From an uncultured Treponema sp. (GTDB lineage: Bacteria > Spirochaetota > Spirochaetia > Treponematales > Treponemataceae): a stretch of 13,403 nt of DNA. The stretch lies in contig CAKZZK010000040.1 of NCBI GenBank assembly GCA_937885235.1, forward strand, positions 1-13,403, given 5' to 3'. Under the pieces are notes generated by a model. It was given only the letters and a program-made list of their open reading frames with translations. It was not told where the DNA came from and did no database searches. This document shows, piece by piece, positions 1 to 7,601 of this stretch. Made by a program: the position numbers and the translations under genes. The stretch's first letter is position 1. Each line of letters opens with the position of its first letter.

Positions 1-882
1 ATGATTGATTTGCACACGCATTCCTCTGCATCCGACGGAAAACTGTCCCCGGCAGATTCCGCCCGCTATGCAGTTTCCCATAATCTTACCGTCTGGGCCC
101 TTACTGACCACGACACCGTTTCCGGCCTGCATGAGGCGGCTCTTGTCTGCAAGGATGCCGGTATTACCTTTGTGCCCGGCATAGAAATCACCGTGGAGTG
201 GCCCACCGGCGAATTCCACCTGCTGGGGCAGGGGCTGACCTCTTGTTCACCGGAGCTGGCGGAAGTCATTGACGACCTGCAGGAAAGCAGGCGTGAACGC
301 AATGAGCGGATTATCGAAAAAATGGCCGCCGACGGCATTCATACTTCCCAGGATGAACTGAAGGCGATTTTCGGCGTGTCCCAGCTGGGGCGCCCCCACT
401 TTGCGGATTTCCTGGTACAGAAAGGGGTGGTAAGAAAACGGCAGGATGCCTTTGACAAGTACCTTGCCCAGGGGCGCCCCTGGTTCACCCACCACAGCGG
501 GGCGGACTTGGAGCAGGCGGTGGCGGCAATCAAAAGCTCCGGCGGCCTGCCGGTGCTGGCCCATCCCCTTTCGCTCTACGTTTCCTGGGGCAAAATCGAG
601 GACGTGCTCCGTGGCATTGTCGACCGCGGCATAGAAGGCATTGAAGCATGGCATCCTGGCGCTCGGGTCGGCGAAGCAATGCGGCTTGAAGCGCTTGCGC
701 ATAAGCTCGGCTGCTTTGTGACGGGCGGAAGCGACTTTCACGGCGAAAAGGTGCGGGCAGACAGGCATCTCGGTTTTTCCTCCGGCAAGTTCAAAATTCC
801 CGACCGCTTCTGGGAGGAAGAACTCAAACCACAGCTCATTCAAGTGCATGGGAACGAAGACTTGCAATTTGCTGTAACCTAG
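1..882 (+). CDS. PHP-domain metal-dependent phosphoesterase
   Basis: This is a 293-residue PHP-domain protein of the YciV/TrpH-like group. Characterised relatives are cytosolic metal-dependent phosphatases or nucleases acting on 3',5'-nucleoside bisphosphates or RNA 5' ends. The expected metal-site residues are all visible: the opening MIDLHTHS motif (H5, H7), D12, the TDHD motif (D36, H37), E62 in PGIE, H73, H133, H188 in LAHP, and D245/H247 in GGSDFHG. The insert between about residues 80 and 160 is the usual helical cap of this subfamily. The ATG lies at the first base of the window, so no ribosome site can be checked, but MIDLHTHS is a typical family N-terminus and the length is normal, so the gene is probably complete. 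It ends at TAG 39 bp before the lipoprotein gene, in the same direction. The family is secure; the exact substrate is not shown by sequence. Confidence 0.93.
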   Translation: MIDLHTHSSASDGKLSPADSARYAVSHNLTVWALTDHDTVSGLHEAALVCKDAGITFVPGIEITVEWPTGEFHLLGQGLTSCSPELAEVIDDLQESRRERNERIIEKMAADGIHTSQDELKAIFGVSQLGRPHFADFLVQKGVVRKRQDAFDKYLAQGRPWFTHHSGADLEQAVAAIKSSGGLPVLAHPLSLYVSWGKIEDVLRGIVDRGIEGIEAWHPGARVGEAMRLEALAHKLGCFVTGGSDFHGEKVRADRHLGFSSGKFKIPDRFWEEELKPQLIQVHGNEDLQFAVT

Positions 883-909
883 CCCTGCCGCAGTTGTTCT
901 AATATAAAG

Positions 910-914
910 AGGAG
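910..914 (+). promoter_or_regulatory. Ribosome binding site AGGAG that sets the lipoprotein start
   Basis: AGGAG lies 7 bases before the ATG at 922 but only 1 base before the in-frame ATG at 916. It therefore favours the start MKKLAIG over MNMKKLAIG. I found no convincing promoter in the short gap after the PHP gene, so the two genes are probably transcribed together. Confidence 0.6.
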
Positions 915-921
915 CATGAAT

Positions 922-1869
922 ATGAAAAAATTAGCGATCGGCAAGCTTGCCGTAGTTCTGGGAATGGCGGCACTCTGCGGTATAATCAGCAGCTGTGGCA
1001 AAAGCTATGACGGTGCGGCAAGCACTTCGCAGGCGGCACCAGCTATGAATAGTTCCGGAGGTGCCGCGATGAGCATGAAGACGGCAGCTATTGGCTTTGC
1101 AACGGAAAGCATCGACGAAGAAGCCTTTGAAATGGATGAGCCAGAGCCAAATCCCTCTTCAAAAGAGGGAACAAGCACCATCGAACGCAAACTCATCCGT
1201 ACGGGACGCATAGACACAGAGGTAGAAAGCCTTGCAGACACCCGCGAAATGCTGAACGGCTGGATTAAAAAATACAACGGCTATATCTCCGATTCAAGCA
1301 AAAACGGCAAGACCCTGCACGCCACCGCACGCATTCCCAGCCGCTATTTCGACCAGGCAATGAATGATGCCCTTGGATTTGGCAAGCTTCGCTCCAAAAA
1401 TGTGAGCAGCGAGGACGTGACGGACCAGTACTACGACATTGCGACCCGTCTCGATACAAAGAAGGTTATGCTAGAGCGGCTTGAGGCATATTTAAAAGAG
1501 GCAAAGGACGTAAAGGATATGATTGAGCTGGAAAGCAAGATCAACGACGTCACAAGTGAGATTGAATCCATGCAGGGCAGGCTCAACCGCCTTGCGGCAC
1601 TCGTGGATTATTCTACTATAAACATAAGCGCCACTCTGCCCCCGATGCAGACAGAGAGAGGCTTCACCCTGCCCGACACGAAAAATGCTTTCTGGGACTT
1701 CATCAGCAACACGCTCAGCTTTTTTGTGGGACTCTTCTTCGTCGTACTCTATGTGATTATCTTCGGCATTCCGATAGTCCTCGTGCTGAGCCTGCTTTAC
1801 TGGATATGCTTCGGCAAGATTGGCATACTCCGCCGTCTCTTCAAGAAAATCAGCTTCAAGAAAAACTGA
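922..1869 (+). CDS. DUF4349 domain lipoprotein
   Basis: This is a 315-residue predicted membrane lipoprotein of the DUF4349 family, whose function is unknown. The N-terminus has lysines, a hydrophobic core and the lipobox-like sequence ISSC with Cys25 as the likely lipidation site. Isoleucine at -3 is acceptable under the relaxed spirochaetal rules. Residues 27-85 are a low-complexity, acidic, Ser/Ala-rich linker. The DUF4349 core covers about residues 88-240. It contains RKLIRTGRI, a TARIP segment, the VTDQYYDI motif, and a heptad-like coiled coil at about 172-228, followed by a short strand (YSTINISATLP). One long or two short membrane segments lie at about 262-298, with a basic tail (FKKISFKKN). 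The ATG at 922 is preferred because of its AGGAG spacing; ATG 916 is the alternative. The 3' end overlaps the convergent gene by 14 bp. Confidence 0.87.
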   Translation: MKKLAIGKLAVVLGMAALCGIISSCGKSYDGAASTSQAAPAMNSSGGAAMSMKTAAIGFATESIDEEAFEMDEPEPNPSSKEGTSTIERKLIRTGRIDTEVESLADTREMLNGWIKKYNGYISDSSKNGKTLHATARIPSRYFDQAMNDALGFGKLRSKNVSSEDVTDQYYDIATRLDTKKVMLERLEAYLKEAKDVKDMIELESKINDVTSEIESMQGRLNRLAALVDYSTINISATLPPMQTERGFTLPDTKNAFWDFISNTLSFFVGLFFVVLYVIIFGIPIVLVLSLLYWICFGKIGILRRLFKKISFKKN

Positions 1870-2659
1870 ACGGAGAGCGGGAAAGCTTTCTGAATACGCC
1901 GACATCCGCACCATAGGGCACAATGCTCGGCGTGTCATACAGCGGGCTGATAAAGAGCTCGCTGTCCAGACAGTGCAGGAAAAAGTCCCTGTAACGCTCA
2001 CACGGCACTTTGGGAGAGAGATACGGTCCCCGCCTTGTCCAGTAGGGATGTAACACAGTGTCGTAGACAAACCAGTCTTTTTCCGCACGCACCTGCAACG
2101 CGGCTATCATATCGTAGAGTGAGCGGGCAATGGCGGCGGCAAGCACGGCGGGCAGACGGAGCTGTGCCTCTTCGGGCTGTCTGCCGCCCGCTATGTCTGT
2201 CCGTACCGCAAGCAGATAGATTCCCTCTGTCCACGGCAGGGGCGGCTCCAGCACCACGGCAGCACGTTCGCTCCAGCGTATATCAGCGCCAGCCCACGGC
2301 TTCCACACAGAGCTGTCTTCCGGCGAGAATGCGAGCGCCTCTTTGAGGGCGATTTCCTTTGATTTGAAAATAAAAACTTGCCGCGGCGAAAAAAGCAAGT
2401 CGCTCACGGCTTTCTGTATGCGCAGGATATAATCGGTGTCAAAACTGCCGGTCAAGCCGCGGGACAGGACGTTTTTGAGCACGGTAAACGCGCTTCCCCC
2501 GCCCCATCCCAGAATGGCGCGGCCACCTTCCTGATAGAGGTCGGTGATCCGCACGCCTTTCGCTGTGTACAGGAAGCAGCCACGGGCTCGTTTTACCGTC
2601 CCGTAGCGCTTCGTCAGCTCTGCCGCAAAATCAGACGGTGAACTGGTCAATCTGCGCAC
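1856..2659 (-). CDS. Hypothetical protein, possible reduced class III aminotransferase-like fold
   Basis: I cannot name this 267-residue protein with confidence. No signal peptide or membrane segment is visible, so it is probably cytosolic. Several stretches recall PLP class III aminotransferases: [19 protein letters not shown] near residues 35-53 resembles the early 'G..y.D...G....LGH' segment; AVVLEPP near 134 resembles the 'EP' loop; and [20 protein letters not shown] near 235-254 resembles the C-terminal domain. The protein is far shorter than the usual 400-450 residues, and no PLP-lysine motif (T.GK.l.gG-type) is seen, so any resemblance would be to a shrunken, non-catalytic form. The start is GTG at 2659, inside the 3' end of mcp (29 bp overlap), with no clear Shine-Dalgarno. 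This suggests translational coupling. TTG at 2650 is an alternative start. It is an open frame over its full length. The coding call is good; the function is open. Confidence 0.72.
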   Translation of the reverse strand: MRRLTSSPSDFAAELTKRYGTVKRARGCFLYTAKGVRITDLYQEGGRAILGWGGGSAFTVLKNVLSRGLTGSFDTDYILRIQKAVSDLLFSPRQVFIFKSKEIALKEALAFSPEDSSVWKPWAGADIRWSERAAVVLEPPLPWTEGIYLLAVRTDIAGGRQPEEAQLRLPAVLAAAIARSLYDMIAALQVRAEKDWFVYDTVLHPYWTRRGPYLSPKVPCERYRDFFLHCLDSELFISPLYDTPSIVPYGADVGVFRKLSRSPFSFS

Positions 2660-4724
2660 CCATCTTGTCTATGGATTCCTTGGCCTTATGGGAAATCTCT
2701 GTAAGCGCCATTCCAGTCTCGTTCACCCTGCGGGCACCCAAGTGCATTTCATCCATGTTCTGTTTCATCGCACCGGAAACATCCTGCAGGTGCTGCACCT
2801 CATCGAGAATCATCTTGTTGCCCTCGTTCATCTCAGCAGAAGCACTGCGCACTTCCATGGTGCTGTCGTTCATCACTTTCAGCGCCTCGGTAATCTGGCG
2901 GGAACCTTCATTCTGCTCTTCCATTGCGGAACGAATCTGCATGACGAGCTCATCGGTTTCCTTAAGCTTCTGGGACACCAAGGCAAACGCCTGGCTGGAC
3001 TCTGTTGAAGCCGCAACAACGCTGTTGATGGTATCCTTGATCTGATTAAGCTGGTCGCCGATGGTCTTTGACTGCTCCGTGGAGGTTTCTGAAAGCTTTC
3101 TGATTTCGTCAGCAACAACGGCAAAGCCTTTTCCTGCCTCGCCCGCATGGGCAGCCTCAATAGCGGCGTTCATAGCAAGCAGGTTCGTCTGTTCAGCGAT
3201 GCTTGCAATAGCCTGGTTTGCGTCCTGCAAAAGCTCTGACTGATCTTCAATCTGCTGGATGCGCTGATGCGAAGATTCCTGCTTGGCGATGCCTGAAAGC
3301 GCATTGCGCTGCAAATCGGCAAAGGTATTGGACATTCTCTCCATAGAGGCGTTGACAGAGCGGACATTACCAATCATCTCTTCAACCGCGGCGGATGCCT
3401 CGGTAACACCGGCGGACTGGTTTTCAATCATGCGGTTTAGGGACATTATATTAGAAGAAATCTCGTCAACGGCACCGGCAGTCTGGTCAACGCTCGCCTT
3501 CTGGCCGTCTATCTGCTCGTGCATGCTTTCGATATTGGCAATAATCTCGGTGATGGCGCTCGCTGTCTCTGCCGCACTGGCTTCAAGGTCTTCACCGGTA
3601 GTTGTCATAATGCGCTTGCTGCCCTTCATTTCGCCAATGATATGCTGCAGCTTATCCGCAAACTGGTTAAAGCCATGCACCACATCGCCGATTTCATCAT
3701 GCACAGAAACATTGATACGCCTTGTCAGATCCGCATCGCCGGTGCTGATGTCATCGAGCGTCTTACGCACAGTCTTGAGGGGGCGAAGCATCCGGTAGAT
3801 TATCACGCCGGAAAGAACGCACAAAGCGATGACGATGAGCAAAATGATGCTGATAGTAATCCGCAGTGCTGTAGTCATCACTCGGTCTATCACTTCCTTG
3901 CTGCGGAAGGTTGAAATGATGCCCGTAATTTTTCCTAACTCTGTTTTAAGGGGAAAATAGATGTTCAAGTACTTTGTGCCGAGCAAGACTGATTCGGTCT
4001 CATAGGACTCACCATTTTTTCCTACGCGCTGAACGACTTCCACATTTTCAAGCCGGGAACCTGCCCATGAACGCCCATTTTCATCTTTAATTGTACTGGA
4101 AACACGGGTCTCGCCTTCAATGATGGATATTTCTATATTATAGACAGTTTTCATGTGGTCTACGAAGCTCTGCTTTGAAAGGTCATAGCCAGCCACAAGG
4201 GAACCGATGAGCTTGCCTTGGCTGTCCTTGATTGCAGATGCCACCAACATGGAATAACCGATGACACCTGCCTTGGACTCATAGGTCTTTGCCTCTGCAA
4301 GCCCCTCGCGGACAACATCCTTTACACATGCCATATCGGACAAATCCATACCATAGATAAAGGAACCGCCGGACCCCGCAATTACCTGCCCCGCAGCGTT
4401 GGTTACAAATATGATGTCGTTGCCCACTATCTGCCGCTTTTCTTCCGCAAGATTACCGATAAGCGTGGAGGAGCCTTCTTCCATAGCTTCCACGAAATTC
4501 GGACGCCCTGAAAGCGCCACCACAGCATTGCGCAGAATGATGTTTCGATTGTTTAAATTATTCAGAATGCCTCGTTGAACTGTGTTCAAATTCATTCGCA
4601 CATTGTCGGTGAATTCTTTCTTAAACAAACTCAGACAAACTGCTTCGACGCAAACAGCAGATACAACAATAGCGATCCCCACAAGGAATCCCATCTTGAC
4701 CGTTAAATTAAGACTCTTTCTCAT
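2631..4724 (-). CDS. mcp: Methyl-accepting chemotaxis protein
   Basis: This is a 697-residue transmembrane chemoreceptor that would signal through CheA/CheW to the flagellar motor. It has TM1 at about residues 12-34 and a periplasmic sensor of about 250 residues (35-285). The sensor resembles a Cache domain, with the [16 protein letters not shown] strand pair and the [14 protein letters not shown] segment. TM2 is at about 288-311 and HAMP at about 312-364 ([25 protein letters not shown] segment). The long helical signalling domain turns at the hairpin tip near 509-545: [20 protein letters not shown], then [14 protein letters not shown]. Methylatable Glu/Gln pairs are plausible along the adaptation helices but were not assigned. 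There is no CheR-tethering pentapeptide at the C-terminus, which ends QIDQFTV. The ATG has AGGAAA at 4731-4736, 6 bases upstream, and a good promoter at 4770-4798. The ligand cannot be read from sequence. Confidence 0.96.
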   Translation of the reverse strand: MRKSLNLTVKMGFLVGIAIVVSAVCVEAVCLSLFKKEFTDNVRMNLNTVQRGILNNLNNRNIILRNAVVALSGRPNFVEAMEEGSSTLIGNLAEEKRQIVGNDIIFVTNAAGQVIAGSGGSFIYGMDLSDMACVKDVVREGLAEAKTYESKAGVIGYSMLVASAIKDSQGKLIGSLVAGYDLSKQSFVDHMKTVYNIEISIIEGETRVSSTIKDENGRSWAGSRLENVEVVQRVGKNGESYETESVLLGTKYLNIYFPLKTELGKITGIISTFRSKEVIDRVMTTALRITISIILLIVIALCVLSGVIIYRMLRPLKTVRKTLDDISTGDADLTRRINVSVHDEIGDVVHGFNQFADKLQHIIGEMKGSKRIMTTTGEDLEASAAETASAITEIIANIESMHEQIDGQKASVDQTAGAVDEISSNIMSLNRMIENQSAGVTEASAAVEEMIGNVRSVNASMERMSNTFADLQRNALSGIAKQESSHQRIQQIEDQSELLQDANQAIASIAEQTNLLAMNAAIEAAHAGEAGKGFAVVADEIRKLSETSTEQSKTIGDQLNQIKDTINSVVAASTESSQAFALVSQKLKETDELVMQIRSAMEEQNEGSRQITEALKVMNDSTMEVRSASAEMNEGNKMILDEVQHLQDVSGAMKQNMDEMHLGARRVNETGMALTEISHKAKESIDKMGAQIDQFTV

Positions 4725-4769
4725 AGTAAGTTTCCTGCCCTTCCGTGGGATAGATTTTCCATATAAATT

Positions 4770-4798
4770 ATTATAGCTTTAAAAAGGTTCTTTGTCTA
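4770..4798 (-). promoter_or_regulatory. Sigma-70-type promoter of the chemoreceptor gene
   Basis: On the minus strand the sequence reads TAGACA (4798-4793; 5 of 6 matches to TTGACA), a 17-base spacer, then a perfect TATAAT (4775-4770). Transcription would begin near 4763 and give a leader of about 40 nt before the mcp ATG at 4724, with AGGAAA in it. It is the best promoter in the window. It indicates vegetative sigma-factor control for this receptor rather than a flagellar sigma-28 promoter, for which I saw no motif here. Confidence 0.7.
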
Positions 4799-4850
4799 AT
4801 ACATTATAAGAAAAACTCACACTATTTTCCTTGCTTTATTTTTGCAAGCG

Positions 4851-4856
4851 TATTAT
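4851..4856 (+). promoter_or_regulatory. Possible -10 element immediately before murJ
   Basis: TATTAT (5 of 6 matches) ends 9 bases before the murJ ATG at 4866, so transcription would begin only about 2-4 bases upstream of the start codon. The nearest -35-like sequence is TTGCTT at 4831-4836, with a short 14-base spacer. A competing -10 is TATAAG at 4805-4810, also without a good -35; it would give a leader of about 50 nt. The assignment is tentative. Confidence 0.3.
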
Positions 4857-4865
4857 GCTAGACCC

Positions 4866-6455
4866 ATGAAAAAAAATCGTTCCCTCGTAGCAAAGGGGCT
4901 GTCGCTCTCTTTCCTTACCCTGTGCTCCCGCATCCTCGGGCTGGTGCGCGAGATGACAAAGGCGCACTTTCTGGGCACTTCAGCGCTGAGCGATGCTTTC
5001 GGCATAGCATTCCAAGTGCCCAACTTCTGCCGGCGGCTCTTTGCGGAGAACTCCGTGTCGGTGGCGTTCATACCCACGTTCAAGAAGTACCTCACAGAGA
5101 TGGAAGATGACGACGGCAGGCAGAAAACGCAGGAATTCATCAGCGCAACCTTTACCCTCGTGACCTTCCTGACGGTGCTCTTTGTGTCGCTCGGTATGCT
5201 CTTCACGCCCCTCATACTCAGGCTTTTTTTCAACGATGCTTATCAGGAGGCGATGTCTGAATCGGTCATACTGACCCGCATCATGTTCCCCTACCTCGTG
5301 GTGATTTCAATCGCCGCGTTCTTTCAGGGCATCTTGAACGGACACAAAATCTTTTCGCCGTCTGGCTTTACGCCCATACTCTTCAACGCCATCGTCATTG
5401 CGGCGACTTATCTGCTTTCGCCGCACACGGCAAATCCCGCGCGGGCAATGGCAATAGGAGTCATAACGGGGGGCTGCGTACAGGCGCTCTTCCAGCTGCC
5501 CTTCGTGCTCAAAAACGGCTGGCGCATAACGTTCATCTCGCTGCGCAGGGCTTTCACCAATCCCGGCACGCGGACAGTGCTCAAACTCATCGGTCCCACG
5601 GTCATCGGCATGGCCGCCTACCAGCTGAACGACATCGTGTCCTCCGCGCTTGCCACTCGCACGGGGGAAGGTGTCTATTCAAGCATACAGTACTCGCTGC
5701 GCCTGCAGGAGCTTATCCTCGGCATCTGCGCTGTCACCATCGGCACCATCATCCTGCCTGACCTCACCGGCTTTGCGCAAAAAAAGCAGTGGCAGGATTT
5801 CTGCGGTATGCTCACGCTCGCCATAAAGATTATGGCAGCCATAGCCATTCCCATCACCTTCTATTCACTCCTGATGAAAAAGAGCATCATCACCCTCGTC
5901 TTTGCCAGCGGACGTTTTAATGAAAATTCCATCAAGCTAACGGAAAGCGTCTTCAGCTTCCACATCATCGGTCTCTTCTTCATCGCCGTAAACCGCATCA
6001 CCGCTCCTGCCTTCTATGCACAGCAGGACACAAAGAGTCCGACGGTGGCAGGACTGGTCAACTTCGCAGTCAACATCGTGGCGGCAGTCATCCTCTCCCG
6101 CTCGCTTGGCGGGGGCGGCATTGCCCTTGCGCTCACCCTTGCAAGCATTGTCAATATGCTGCTGCTCTTCATCTTTCTGGGACGCAACCCCGTTATAGAT
6201 GTCGGGAGCGTGATAAAATCTTCTATTATATATATAGCAAAGATAGCGCTTTTTTCCTTCATCGCGGCGCTACCCGTCTACCTGCTCAAGGAAAAAATCA
6301 TCGCGCTCTGCGCAGGCAGGGGCAGGCTCTTTTCGCAGGGAGCGCCGGTCTGCGCAACGGCATTCATTTTCGCCGCGGTCGGCGTGCTCCTGCTCGCCGT
6401 CAGCAGGGATCCCCTCATCGAAGCAATCACCCATAAAATAAGAAAATCACAGTGA
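4866..6455 (+). CDS. murJ: Lipid II flippase MurJ (MviN family)
   Basis: This is a 529-residue polytopic inner-membrane protein of the MOP superfamily that moves lipid II across the membrane for peptidoglycan synthesis. The family hallmarks are clear. SRILGLVRE (R22, R28) and PNFCRRLFAEN (R56, R57) match the essential arginines of the first helices. SLRLQEL near R279 matches the later essential arginine, followed by GTIILPDL. Many hydrophobic segments run to the C-terminus, consistent with about 14 helices. Length is normal for MurJ. I chose ATG 4866 (MKKNRSLVAKG) because family members begin close to this point. The in-frame TTG at 4842 would add 8 residues and has no better ribosome site. 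Neither start has a Shine-Dalgarno sequence. The gene is divergent from mcp and 12 bp upstream of the peptidase gene, so the two likely share a transcript. Confidence 0.96.
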   Translation: MKKNRSLVAKGLSLSFLTLCSRILGLVREMTKAHFLGTSALSDAFGIAFQVPNFCRRLFAENSVSVAFIPTFKKYLTEMEDDDGRQKTQEFISATFTLVTFLTVLFVSLGMLFTPLILRLFFNDAYQEAMSESVILTRIMFPYLVVISIAAFFQGILNGHKIFSPSGFTPILFNAIVIAATYLLSPHTANPARAMAIGVITGGCVQALFQLPFVLKNGWRITFISLRRAFTNPGTRTVLKLIGPTVIGMAAYQLNDIVSSALATRTGEGVYSSIQYSLRLQELILGICAVTIGTIILPDLTGFAQKKQWQDFCGMLTLAIKIMAAIAIPITFYSLLMKKSIITLVFASGRFNENSIKLTESVFSFHIIGLFFIAVNRITAPAFYAQQDTKSPTVAGLVNFAVNIVAAVILSRSLGGGGIALALTLASIVNMLLLFIFLGRNPVIDVGSVIKSSIIYIAKIALFSFIAALPVYLLKEKIIALCAGRGRLFSQGAPVCATAFIFAAVGVLLLAVSRDPLIEAITHKIRKSQ

Positions 6456-6467
6456 CAGGAGTTACAG

Positions 6468-7601
6468 ATGACAGATTTAGCAAGCATTTACAAGATGCGC
6501 AGGCAGAAAGTATATGACTACCTGAAAGCACACAACATTGCCGCAGCAGTCTTTGAAGACAGCGAGGAAAAGCGCGATGTCTCCATCAGATACCTCACGG
6601 GACACCCGTCCGATGCCCTGCTTATACTCGCGGCAGAAGGCAGCAGCGTGCTCATTCCATGGGACGAAAACCTTGCAGCAAAAAAGGCATATTCGGACAA
6701 GATGGTTCCCTACAACATTTACGAGCGGACAAACACAAAAGCTGTACAGGAAACGCTGAAAAGCTTCGGCAGCTACGGCACCACCTCTACGGTAGCCCTG
6801 CCCCCAAGCTGCCCCTACCCGCTGTACAAGGAATACGAAGAAAAACTTTCAGGCTGGCAGCTGCAATGTGCGCATGGTTCTGTCCATGACGAGGTAGCGG
6901 CATTCCGCGCGGTAAAAGATGAATACGAAATTGCCTGTACCAGAAAGGCATGTTCCATCACAGACGCCATGACGGAACACATCGTGCAGGAATTAAAGAA
7001 GGGAACTATTGCAACAGAAATAGACGTGGCTCTCTACATCGAGCGAGAGCTGCGACTGCAGGGCTGCGAACGCACTAGCTTTGACACGCTTGCCGCAGGA
7101 CCGGAACGCTCTTTTGCCATCCACGCTTTTCCCGGCTACACGGGCGGCGCTTGGGGCAGCACAGGGCTTTCCATACTGGACTACGGCGTATGCTACGAAG
7201 GTTATGCCAGCGACTGCACCATTACCATAGCGAGAGGCCCCCTCTCTGCCGCTCAGGAAGAACTGCTCCGGCTCGTCCAGCAGGCGGCAGACGAATGCAA
7301 AAAGCTCTACGCGCCGGGCAAGTCGGTGCGGGCAGCCCACGAAAAAGCGCAGGAAATCTTCGCCACTGCGGGAAGGAATATGCCGCACGGACTCGGACAC
7401 GGTACGGGTCTTGAAATCCATGAAAATCCCTTCGTCAGCCTGCGTTCAAAGCCGGACAAACTTTTTGAAGCAGGCAACATCGTCACCCTTGAGCCGGGGC
7501 TCTATGATGCGGAACTTGGCGGCACCCGGCTTGAAAACGATGTCCTCATCACCCCCACGGGCAACGAAGTTCTCACGCACTCACAAATTTTCAGGCTATA
7601 G
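6468..7601 (+). CDS. M24 family metallopeptidase (Xaa-Pro peptidase type)
   Basis: This is a 377-residue cytosolic peptidase of the prolidase/aminopeptidase P family, which removes or splits residues next to proline using a two-metal centre. The N-terminal creatinase-like domain covers about residues 1-145 and the pita-bread catalytic domain about 150-377. All five metal ligands are visible: D238 in ILDYG, D249 in ASDCT, H311 in HGLGHG, E342 in LEPG and E356 in RLEND. Supporting active-site histidines H219 (FAIHAFP) and H318 (EIHE) are also present. The ATG has AGGAG at 6457-6461, 6 bases upstream. It follows murJ by 12 bp and overlaps the 3' end of the convergent TPR gene by 6 bp. No signal peptide is seen. 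The family call is secure, but choosing between dipeptidase and aminopeptidase activity is not possible from sequence. Confidence 0.94.
   Translation: MTDLASIYKMRRQKVYDYLKAHNIAAAVFEDSEEKRDVSIRYLTGHPSDALLILAAEGSSVLIPWDENLAAKKAYSDKMVPYNIYERTNTKAVQETLKSFGSYGTTSTVALPPSCPYPLYKEYEEKLSGWQLQCAHGSVHDEVAAFRAVKDEYEIACTRKACSITDAMTEHIVQELKKGTIATEIDVALYIERELRLQGCERTSFDTLAAGPERSFAIHAFPGYTGGAWGSTGLSILDYGVCYEGYASDCTITIARGPLSAAQEELLRLVQQAADECKKLYAPGKSVRAAHEKAQEIFATAGRNMPHGLGHGTGLEIHENPFVSLRSKPDKLFEAGNIVTLEPGLYDAELGGTRLENDVLITPTGNEVLTHSQIFRL

Noticed and set aside
247..867. A 206-codon minus-strand frame opposite the PHP gene
   Set aside because: It is a shadow of a gene with a complete PHP active site; its translation shows no coherent motif.
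883..921. Separate promoter for the DUF4349 gene (TAATAT or TATAAA near 900-908)
   Set aside because: The A+T-rich hexamers have no -35 partner at 16-18 bases, so cotranscription with the PHP gene is simpler.
4842..4865. TTG upstream start for murJ adding eight residues
   Set aside because: There is no ribosome site before the TTG, the extra residues are not typical of MurJ, and the ATG at 4866 matches the usual N-terminus.
4725..4865. Flagellar sigma-28 or sigma-54 promoters in the mcp-murJ gap
   Set aside because: I looked for TAAA-N15-GCCGATAA-type and GG-N10-GC-type elements on both strands and found none; sigma-70-like hexamers explain the mcp side.
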